Source: Actinomycetales bacterium (lineage in GTDB: Bacteria > Actinomycetota > Actinomycetes > Mycobacteriales > Mycobacteriaceae). From it: a stretch of 7,481 nucleotides of DNA. Made by a program: the position numbers and the translations under genes. Each line of letters begins with the position of its first letter. The first letter of the stretch is position 1. This document shows positions 1 to 5,295 of the stretch, piece after piece. The notes beneath the pieces are model-generated. The model had not been told where the DNA came from and did not search any database. It worked only from the letters and a program-made list of their open reading frames with translations. Location: assembly GCA_012841845.1 (NCBI GenBank), contig DUTZ01000514.1, positions 1 through 7,481 on the forward strand, in the 5' to 3' direction.

Positions 1-1
1 C

Positions 2-736
2 GCGGAGCCCGACGGCCTCGACGCCGCGCGGCTCGACCCGGACGCGCCGGGGGGCGGCCCCGCGATCGCGTTCGTCACCCCCGCCCACCAGTACCCGCTG
101 GGGCACCGGATGAGCGTGGACCGGCGGGTGGCGCTCGTGGAGTGGGCGCGGCGCACCGGCTCGCTGGTGATCGAGGACGACTACGACGGCGAGTTCCGCT
201 ACGGCGTCGCCCCGCTGCCCGCGCTCGTCACGCTCCCCGGCGCCGAGGGACACGTCGCGTACGTGGGCACCTCGTCCAAGTCCGTGGCCCCCGACCTGCG
301 CGTGGCGTGGTGCCTTCCGCCGGCGTCGCTGCGTCGCGAGGTGCAGCGGTGGCTCGCGGTGCACCGGCGCGGGCCGTCGACGATCCCCGCCGAGGCGCTC
401 GGCGCGTTCATGGGCTCCGGCGCGATGGACCGGCACCTCGCCCGCGCCGGCCGGGTGTACGCCGACCGGCGCCGCCGGCTCGTGGCGGCGCTGGCGGACG
501 AGTGCCCGGGCCTGGCCGTGACGGGTGTCGAGGCCGGCCTGCACCTGTGCGTCCTGCTGCCGGAGAGGGACGACGACGAGGTGGTCCGCGCCCTGTCGCG
601 GGCCGGGTGGGAGACGCGGTCGCTGAGTAGCCAGTCGAGCGCGTTCCCGGTGTCGGGTCTGATCCTCAACTACGCGCGCCTCGGCGCGCGGGACGCGCGG
701 GAGTTCGCGGCGACGCTGGCCGGGGTGCTCCGCTGA
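2..736 (+). CDS. MocR/PdxR-type transcriptional regulator, C-terminal aminotransferase-like part (5' end cut off by the window)
   Basis: The reading frame is open from the first full codon at base 2 and stops with TGA at 734-736; 244 residues are visible. It matches the fold-type I aminotransferase domain of MocR regulators. Seen directly: a TPAHQYPLGHRMS segment near residues 26-38, IEDDYDGEFRY near 57-67 (the Asp and Tyr that contact pyridoxal phosphate), and GTSSKS with Lys93 (codon 278-280) as the expected Schiff-base lysine. AGLHLCVLLP and LILNYARLG near the end are also typical. In this family an N-terminal GntR-type winged helix binds DNA and the aminotransferase-like domain senses PLP or an amine ligand; the DNA-binding half must lie upstream of the window. 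ATG 110 is internal, because family-conserved residues continue upstream of it. The target genes cannot be told from here; a plain PLP aminotransferase is the alternative. Confidence 0.88.
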   Translation, partial: AEPDGLDAARLDPDAPGGGPAIAFVTPAHQYPLGHRMSVDRRVALVEWARRTGSLVIEDDYDGEFRYGVAPLPALVTLPGAEGHVAYVGTSSKSVAPDLRVAWCLPPASLRREVQRWLAVHRRGPSTIPAEALGAFMGSGAMDRHLARAGRVYADRRRRLVAALADECPGLAVTGVEAGLHLCVLLPERDDDEVVRALSRAGWETRSLSSQSSAFPVSGLILNYARLGARDAREFAATLAGVLR

Positions 737-747
737 CGCGACGTCAG
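733..747 (+). terminator. Possible hairpin terminator at the MocR gene stop
   Basis: CTGACG (733-738), loop CGA, CGTCAG (742-747) is a perfect 6-bp stem that includes the TGA stop at 734-736. No T-run follows, so this is at best a weak or GC-type terminator; in sequence this rich in G and C a 6-bp stem could be chance. A second short repeat (CATGC 750-754 with GCATG 763-767) lies just downstream. Confidence 0.3.
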
Positions 748-803
748 AGCATGCAGGTGCCCGCATGTGAACGCTGTCCAGGGGTTGCCGGGTTGCCGTC
801 GAC

Positions 804-809
804 TACCGT
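804..809 (+). promoter_or_regulatory. -10 element for the VanZ-like gene, leaderless geometry
   Basis: TACCGT matches the actinobacterial TANNNT -10 pattern and is followed by exactly six bases (810-815) before the ATG at 816. This places the expected transcription start on the A of the start codon. The GGGGG touching the ATG is too close to act as a ribosome binding site, which supports a leaderless message. No clear -35 hexamer is seen. Confidence 0.5.
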
Positions 810-815
810 CGGGGG

Positions 816-1373
816 ATGCCGCAGGCCGCCGAGCGCTCCCGCCCGTCCACCGCGTGGGTCGTCCTCGCCCTGGTGGCGTACGGCGCCGTGATGATCTCGC
901 TGACGATGCTCAAGGCGTTCTTCGTGATCGGGCTGCTGTGGCGGCCGGAGGCCCAGCGGAACCGCTCGCTGCACCTGGTGCCGTTCGCCGAGTTCTGGCA
1001 GGGGTCGACGGTGTTCGGCCCGGTCTTCGACGCGCTCGGCAACATCGCGTTCTTCGTGCCCTTCGGGGTGCTCCTCTACATCCTGTGTGAGCGGCTGGCG
1101 CGGCCGCTGCTCGCGGTGGCGGCGATCGGCGCCGCGGTGAGCCTGACCGTGGAGGCGTTGCAGTACGCGTTCGCGCTCGGCCGCACCGACGTCGGGGACC
1201 TGCTGCTCAACACGCTGGGCGCGCTGATCGGCGCGGCGATCGCGCGCGTGTGCGGGCCGCGCCTGTACCCGGTATGGGTGGGTCTCGCGCTGGCCCTGGG
1301 GGCGGTGTTCGCCGTGCTCGTCGGTCTGGGCGAGCGGCTCGGGGACCCGGACGCCGTGGTCGAGCTGCACTGA
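816..1373 (+). CDS. VanZ-like family membrane protein
   Basis: A 185-residue integral membrane protein with the motifs of the VanZ-like family: RSLHLVPF (50-57), GNIAFFVPFGVLL (75-87) and VEALQYAFALGRTDVGDLLLN (112-132), the last giving the conserved Glu, the Gln-Tyr pair and the R-x-D-x-x-D block. Hydrophobic segments lie near residues 13-32, 75-91, 96-117, 125-144 and 152-170. VanZ itself gives low-level teicoplanin resistance, but most chromosomal family members have no known role, so resistance should not be assumed. The ATG at 816 is chosen because it sits six bases after a -10 hexamer and the first helix begins shortly after it. It is probably transcribed alone: the gene upstream ends 79 bases earlier with a hairpin at its stop, and the gene downstream is convergent. 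Confidence 0.87.
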   Translation: MPQAAERSRPSTAWVVLALVAYGAVMISLTMLKAFFVIGLLWRPEAQRNRSLHLVPFAEFWQGSTVFGPVFDALGNIAFFVPFGVLLYILCERLARPLLAVAAIGAAVSLTVEALQYAFALGRTDVGDLLLNTLGALIGAAIARVCGPRLYPVWVGLALALGAVFAVLVGLGERLGDPDAVVELH

Positions 1374-1380
1374 GCGTCGG

Positions 1381-1917
1381 TCAGCCACGCCGGCGCTGCG
1401 TCAGCACGATCGCCCGGACCACCATGAGGATCGTCAGGCCCGCGCCCCAGCCGACGATCGAGAGGAACAGGCCGACGCCGCCCTGGCTGATCTCCGGAAC
1501 GGCCAGGTCCACGCTGAACGCGGCCGTGAACCCGCCGGCCGTGCCCGCCGCGGCTGCCAGGCCACCGGCGAGGACCTTCCGGGACCAGTGGGCGGCCAGG
1601 AAGCAGGCGCCGACCGTGGTGATCCCGCAGGCCACCACCTGCCACGTGGGGAAGGACGTCGGGGCGGGCAGGCCGGGACCACGCACCTGACCGTCGTGGT
1701 CGGCGGCCGTCCAGCTGAGCCAGACCGCGCAGGAGAGAAAGCCGAGGACCAGGGCGAGGAATCCGGTCGCCCACATGCCCAGTCCACCCCGGGGCGCGTC
1801 GGCCTCCCGCTCCCGGACGGTGGCGACCACTCCCGCGGCGACGACCATCGGTACCACCACGAAGATCCCGAGGTTGGTCACCAACTGCTCGGGCGAGAAG
1901 TCGAAGGGCGCGGACAT
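1381..1917 (-). CDS. Five-helix integral membrane protein of unknown function
   Basis: A 178-residue protein I cannot place in a named family. Hydrophobic segments are visible near residues 12-33, 47-69, 93-110, 114-135 and 146-171, with a polar loop around 70-90 (DHDGQVRGPG) and a positive tail (LTQRRRG) that would favour a cytoplasmic C-terminus. The ATG at 1917-1915 is chosen over longer options in the same frame because a TACGCT hexamer lies exactly six bases upstream and the first helix follows soon after. The gene is divergent from gltS with 130 bases between starts, and convergent with the VanZ-like gene with only seven bases between the two stops. A functional link with gltS is possible from the shared divergent region, but nothing in the protein shows it. 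Confidence 0.7.
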   Translation of the reverse strand: MSAPFDFSPEQLVTNLGIFVVVPMVVAAGVVATVREREADAPRGGLGMWATGFLALVLGFLSCAVWLSWTAADHDGQVRGPGLPAPTSFPTWQVVACGITTVGACFLAAHWSRKVLAGGLAAAAGTAGGFTAAFSVDLAVPEISQGGVGLFLSIVGWGAGLTILMVVRAIVLTQRRRG

Positions 1918-1923
1918 GGCCGC

Positions 1924-1929
1924 AGCGTA
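1924..1929 (-). promoter_or_regulatory. -10 element for the minus-strand membrane protein, leaderless geometry
   Basis: Read on the minus strand, TACGCT is followed by six bases (GCGGCC) and then the ATG at 1917-1915. A weak -35 candidate, TTACCC (plus positions 1948-1953), is 18 bases upstream. No Shine-Dalgarno sequence is present, as expected if transcription begins at the start codon. Confidence 0.55.
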
Positions 1930-2004
1930 GGGCAGAGCAGGTGTCGGGGGTAACGATGTGGCAACGCCGGGGAACGTCTCGCCGCCCCGTGTCCCGTGCG
2001 GCTC

Positions 2005-2010
2005 TACGCT
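2005..2010 (+). promoter_or_regulatory. -10 element for gltS
   Basis: TACGCT is the same hexamer as used by the divergent membrane-protein gene. A start near 2017-2019 would give a leader of about 30 bases that holds the ribosome binding site at 2037-2042. No convincing -35 is seen. Because it lies downstream of the GTG at 1958, it argues against that longer start for gltS. Confidence 0.5.
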
Positions 2011-2036
2011 TCTGGGGACCGTCGCCCCCAACCCTC

Positions 2037-2042
2037 GAGGTG
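2037..2042 (+). promoter_or_regulatory. Ribosome binding site that sets the gltS start
   Basis: GAGGTG ends five bases before the ATG at 2048, a standard Shine-Dalgarno spacing. It is the clearest one in the window and supports ATG 2048 over GTG 1958. Confidence 0.75.
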
Positions 2043-2047
2043 CTGAC

Positions 2048-3553
2048 ATGTCCGCGGACGCCATCGGCTTCGCCCTGTTGATCCTGGGTCTGGCCCTGCT
2101 CATCGGCAAGATGATGCGGGTCGGGTTCGGTTGGGTGCAGTCCCTGTTCCTGCCCAGCTCGATCCTCGGCGGGGCGCTCCTGCTGCTGCTCGGGCCGCAG
2201 GTGCTCGGCAAGTTCGACGGGCCGTGGGGCGAGAACGGACTGTTCACCGAGGCGATGGTCGACGTGTGGTCCGCGCTGCCGGGTCTGCTCATCAGCGTGA
2301 TCTTCGCGACGATGTTCCTCGGGCAGAAGCTGCCCACCCCGAAGCGGGCCGTCAAGCTCGTCGGCCCGCAGCTCTCCCTCGGCGTGGCCTTCGGGTCGGG
2401 CCAGTACGTGGTGGGCCTGCTCCTGGCGGCGCTGGTGCTGGTGCCGATGTTCGCCGCCCAGCCCATGACGGGCGCGCTCATCGAGATCGGCTTCGAGGGC
2501 GGACACGGCACCGCGGCGGGTATGCGCAGCGTGTTCGAGGAGTTGGGCTTCGGCGAGGGCGCCGACCTCGCGGTGGGCCTGGCGACGGTCGGCATCGTCG
2601 GCGGCGTGGTGCTGGGCATCGCGCTCATCAACTGGGGCGTGCGCACCGGGAAGACGGAGATCCTCAAGGGCGACGCCAAGATGTCCATCGCCGAGCAGAA
2701 GGGCCTGTTCCGCAAGGACGAGAACTTCTCTGCCGGCACCATGACCTCGCGTCCGGCCTCGGTGGAGCCGCTGTCGCTGCACATGTCGCTCGTGGCCGTG
2801 TCGGTCCTCCTCGGCTGGCTGATCCTCGAGGGACTGCGTTGGATCGAGCAGCAGACCTACGCGTCGTTCATGCTCGACGACAACACGCCGCTCGAGATCT
2901 TCGCCTACGTCCCGCTGTTCCCCATGGCGCTGCTGGGCGGCGTGATCGTGCAGTTCGCGGCCGTCAAGGGCGGCTTCGACCACCTCATCGACGGCGCCAC
3001 CATGCAGCGCATCCAGGGCCTGGCGCTGGACTTCCTCATCGTGGCCGCCATCGGCACGCTCTCGCTCACCGCGATCGGGGAGAACCTGGGCACGTTCATC
3101 GTCCTGTCGGTCGCCGGCATCGTCTTCAACGTCGCGCTCTTCCTGCTGCTCGCGCCGCGGATCATCGGCCGCTACTGGTTCGAGCGCGGCATCGGCGACT
3201 TCGGCCAGTCCATGGGCGTCACCGCCACCGGTCTCATCCTCATGCGCGTCGTGGACCCGGAGGCCAAGAGCCCGGCGTTCGAGGCGTTCGGCTACAAGCA
3301 GTTGGTCTTCGAGCCGTTCTTCGGCGGCGGCCTCGTCACCGCGCTGGCCGTGCCGATCATCTACCTCTCGGGCCCGTGGCCGCTGTTCGGCGTGATGTCG
3401 GTGGTCTTCCTCATCGCGGTGCTCAGCGGCCTGTTCTACTTCCGGCCCCGGGAGATGAAGGACCGGCGCGAGTGGGAGGAGAACGGCGGCCACGACGCGG
3501 AACCCGAGGGTGACGACGACGAGGCCCGCGCCGCCAGCCCGGATCCGGCCTAG
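2048..3553 (+). CDS. gltS: Sodium/glutamate symporter, GltS family
   Basis: A 501-residue polytopic transporter expected to import glutamate with sodium across the cytoplasmic membrane. GltS proteins are two inverted five-helix halves, each with a glycine-rich re-entrant region; here these are GGHGTAAG (151-158) and GVTATGLILMRVVDPE (390-405). Hydrophobic segments begin at residues 5-22, 30-50 and 75-92 and continue through 116-140, 173-196, 244-262, 285-305, 322-342, 347-370, 422-440 and 446-465. It is about 100 residues longer than the E. coli protein (about 400): the extra length lies in the central loop (about 197-245), the following segment (about 262-285) and an acidic, probably disordered tail (475-501). 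The start is set by the ribosome binding site at 2037-2042; upstream residues from GTG 1958 look non-coding. A glutaminase gene lies downstream on the same strand, which fits a role in glutamate supply. Substrate specificity is inferred from family only. Confidence 0.88.
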   Translation: MSADAIGFALLILGLALLIGKMMRVGFGWVQSLFLPSSILGGALLLLLGPQVLGKFDGPWGENGLFTEAMVDVWSALPGLLISVIFATMFLGQKLPTPKRAVKLVGPQLSLGVAFGSGQYVVGLLLAALVLVPMFAAQPMTGALIEIGFEGGHGTAAGMRSVFEELGFGEGADLAVGLATVGIVGGVVLGIALINWGVRTGKTEILKGDAKMSIAEQKGLFRKDENFSAGTMTSRPASVEPLSLHMSLVAVSVLLGWLILEGLRWIEQQTYASFMLDDNTPLEIFAYVPLFPMALLGGVIVQFAAVKGGFDHLIDGATMQRIQGLALDFLIVAAIGTLSLTAIGENLGTFIVLSVAGIVFNVALFLLLAPRIIGRYWFERGIGDFGQSMGVTATGLILMRVVDPEAKSPAFEAFGYKQLVFEPFFGGGLVTALAVPIIYLSGPWPLFGVMSVVFLIAVLSGLFYFRPREMKDRREWEENGGHDAEPEGDDDEARAASPDPA

Positions 3554-3571
3554 GCGCGATCCCGCCGCGCC
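3553..3571 (+). terminator. Possible hairpin after gltS
   Basis: GGCGCG (3553-3558) and CGCGCC (3566-3571) form a 6-bp stem with a 7-base loop starting at the last base of the stop codon. There is no T-run. In sequence this GC-rich such stems are common, so support is weak. Confidence 0.25.
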
Positions 3572-3868
3572 CCCGACGCGCGTGCACGACGCTCCGCGGT
3601 TTCGCTCACTCGCGCACCCGCCGGAAGCCGAGCTGCGGCGGACCCGCCCGGCAGGTGGGCCGTCACCAGTGACTTTCCCGCCGAGCGGTGGCGACGTCCG
3701 GCATCCGAGGGCGTGAGGTGGCCCGGCCCGGTCCGGTGCGGGGCCCGACGTGAGCGAATCCCGGGTGTCACCCTGCGCGACACTGCTGGGCCGGGTCGAT
3801 TCGCACAGTGGTGGGCACCCTACTCGCTCACACGGCCCCGCCGGTGGGCGTCCGCCGGGCCTCCCACA

Positions 3869-3946
3869 ACGAAATCGGCGACTTTGTTGCCTGGTCGGCG
3901 ACCCCTGTGAGGGCTGCCGATCCGGCGGTGGGGTCGCCGATTTCGT
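3869..3946. repeat. 14-bp perfect inverted repeat with competing internal pairings
   Basis: ACGAAATCGGCGAC (3869-3882) is repeated in inverted orientation as GTCGCCGATTTCGT (3933-3946), separated by 50 bases. Similarity is weaker but continues outward to about 3852 and 3965, giving imperfect terminal repeats of about 31-33 bases. Inside, GGCGACCCC (3897-3905) can pair with GGGGTCGCC (3930-3938), using bases of the same right arm. CAAC-G-AAA (3867-3874) can pair with TTTGTTG (3883-3889), using bases of the left arm. Only one set can form at a time. This could be a MITE- or REP-like element, a structured RNA, or paired protein sites. Confidence 0.65.
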
Positions 3947-3958
3947 GGGGGTGGGGCC

Positions 3959-3974
3959 GCGGCGGCTCCGCCGC
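3959..3974. repeat. GC-rich inverted repeat
   Basis: GCGGCGG (3959-3965) and CCGCCGC (3968-3974) are a perfect 7-bp inverted repeat separated by two bases. No T-run follows on either strand. It lies at the outer edge of the larger repeat element and about 85 bases before the glsA start. Confidence 0.5.
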
Positions 3975-4044
3975 TGAGGCGTCCGGGCGCCGCTCGCCGC
4001 GCCCCCGTCTCCGCACCCGACGGACCCGGCGGGACCGTCCGTGA

Positions 4045-4050
4045 CACCCT
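4045..4050 (+). promoter_or_regulatory. Probable -10 element for glsA, leaderless geometry
   Basis: CACCCT keeps the A2 and T6 of the TANNNT pattern and lies exactly six bases before GTG 4057. There is no Shine-Dalgarno sequence upstream of this start apart from GGGG at 4051-4054, which is too close. The hexamer alone is weak; the repeated spacing seen at the other starts raises confidence. Confidence 0.4.
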
Positions 4051-4056
4051 GGGGTC

Positions 4057-5295
4057 GTGAAGACCCCGGTACCGGACTATCTGGACGAGATCCGCACCCT
4101 CTGCGACGCGGGGGAGGACGGCACGCTCGCCGACTACATCCCCGAACTCGCGGCGGTGGACCCCGAGCGGTTCGCGCTGGCGGCCTGCATGCGCGACGGC
4201 GTCGTGTATGCCACCGGCGACGCGGACGTCGAGTTCACCATCCAGTCGATGAGCAAGCCGTTCGTCTACGCCCTCGCCCTGCGTGACCGCGGCATCGACG
4301 CGGTCCTGGCCAAGGTCGCGGTGGAGCCCTCCGGCGACGCGTTCAACGAGATCTCCCTCGAGGACTCCACCGGCCGGCCGGACAACCCGATGATCAACAT
4401 CGGCGCGCTCACCACCCACGCGCTCGTCGGCCGGCCGGGGACGGGCGAGTTCGACCGCGACCTCATCATCTCCGCGGGGCTGTCCGCGTTCGCCGGCAGG
4501 CCGCTGGGGTTCGACGACGAGGTGTACCGGTCCGAGATCGAGACCGCGTTCCGCAACCGCGCCATGGCCAACCTCGTGCGCGCCACCGAGATCATCACCG
4601 ACGACCCCGACGAGATCGTCCGCGGGTACACCCGGCAGTGCGCCTACCGGGTGACGGTGCGCGACCTCGCCGTCATGGCCATGACCCTGGCCACCGGCGG
4701 CGTCAACCCCGTCACCGGGCAGCGGGTCGTGACCCCGCGGGTGTGCCGGCAGGTGCTCAGCGTGATGGCGACCTGCGGCATGTACGACGCCGCCGGCGAC
4801 TGGATGTCCACCGTCGGCATCCCCGCCAAGAGCGGCGTCTCCGGCGGGATCTTCGGGGCGCTGCCCGGCCAGCTGGGCCTCGCCGCGTTCTCGCCGCGCC
4901 TGGACAAGCATGGCCACAGCGTCGAGGGGGTGCGGACCTTCGAGCGGCTCTCGCGCGACATGGACCTGCACCTGATGAACGTCGACGGCGCCGACGTCGA
5001 GGTGGTGCGCTCCGCCGTGACCGACGACGAGGGCGGCCGTCGCTTCCGCCTGCAGGGCCCCATGACGTTCGCGACCGCCGAACTCGTGCTCCGGCAGTTC
5101 GAGGAGATCCCCGCCGGCCCGCAGACGGTCACCGTGGACCTCGAGCACGTCTCGACCGTCAACCACACCGCCCGGCGGATGCTGATCGAGGGGATGCGGC
5201 GGCTCGGGCTCGACGGCCACGAGGTGGTGCTCGTCGACCCGGAGCGCCGGCTGCCGGACCCGGGTCTCAGCTCCCCGGCGCCAGCCGGTCGGTGA
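4057..5295 (+). CDS. glsA: Glutaminase A with C-terminal STAS domain
   Basis: A 412-residue cytoplasmic enzyme that hydrolyses L-glutamine to L-glutamate and ammonia. Residues 1 to about 305 are a serine-dependent beta-lactamase-like glutaminase domain. Seen directly: QSMSK with nucleophile Ser64 and Lys67 (the S-x-x-K pair), NPMINIGA with Asn114, SEIETAFRN with Glu160 and Asn167, YTRQCAYR with Tyr191, CGMYDAAGDW with Tyr243, and PAKSGVSGG (256-264). These are the positions expected from characterised GlsA enzymes, so activity is likely. Residues about 325-400 form a STAS domain (VDLEHVSTVNHTARRML, 360-376). By my alignment with SpoIIAA, the usual Asp-Ser at the loop before the helix is Asn-His here, so phosphorylation as in anti-sigma antagonists is unlikely. 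GTG 4057 is chosen because MKTPVPDYL matches the usual family N-terminus and no earlier start fits. The 3' end overlaps the convergent hydrolase gene by 29 bases. Confidence 0.95.
   Translation: MKTPVPDYLDEIRTLCDAGEDGTLADYIPELAAVDPERFALAACMRDGVVYATGDADVEFTIQSMSKPFVYALALRDRGIDAVLAKVAVEPSGDAFNEISLEDSTGRPDNPMINIGALTTHALVGRPGTGEFDRDLIISAGLSAFAGRPLGFDDEVYRSEIETAFRNRAMANLVRATEIITDDPDEIVRGYTRQCAYRVTVRDLAVMAMTLATGGVNPVTGQRVVTPRVCRQVLSVMATCGMYDAAGDWMSTVGIPAKSGVSGGIFGALPGQLGLAAFSPRLDKHGHSVEGVRTFERLSRDMDLHLMNVDGADVEVVRSAVTDDEGGRRFRLQGPMTFATAELVLRQFEEIPAGPQTVTVDLEHVSTVNHTARRMLIEGMRRLGLDGHEVVLVDPERRLPDPGLSSPAPAGR

Larger units (their letters stand above)
3554..4056. other. Non-coding interval between gltS and glsA
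   Basis: This stretch of about 500 bases has short open frames on both strands, but none shows a recognisable protein, a ribosome binding site or a plausible composition (the translations are rich in Arg, Pro and Gly, as expected of shadow frames in GC-rich DNA). It holds several inverted repeats: GTCAC-CA-GTGAC at 3662-3673, the 14-bp pair at 3869-3946 and a GC hairpin at 3959-3974. It also holds three copies of TCGCTCAC (3602-3609; inverted at 3750-3757; 3824-3831). It ends with the glsA -10 element. It may carry regulatory sites, a small RNA or a degenerate repeat element. Confidence 0.6.

Noticed and set aside
816..1373. VanZ-like protein as a glycopeptide-resistance gene
   Set aside because: No vanA/H/X or regulatory van genes are nearby and most chromosomal VanZ-like proteins have no known resistance role.
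1355..1389. Hairpin between the convergent VanZ-like and membrane-protein genes (CTGA 1370-1373 with TCAG 1381-1384; CGTGG 1355-1359 with CCACG 1385-1389)
   Set aside because: The stems are only 4-5 bp with a one-sided 10-base bulge and no T-run; too weak to call a terminator.
1958..2047. GTG 1958 as the start of gltS
   Set aside because: The added 30 residues are not membrane-like, the -10 element at 2005-2010 lies inside them, and ATG 2048 has a good ribosome binding site.
1076..3493. Very long minus-strand open frame (805 codons) across gltS and two other genes
   Set aside because: The translation is rich in Arg, His, Glu and Gln with no motifs; it is antisense to clearly recognisable genes and reflects codon bias in GC-rich DNA.
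3510..4044. Several small open frames of 65-78 codons between gltS and glsA
   Set aside because: They overlap on both strands, have no ribosome binding sites or recognisable motifs, and cross the inverted repeats.
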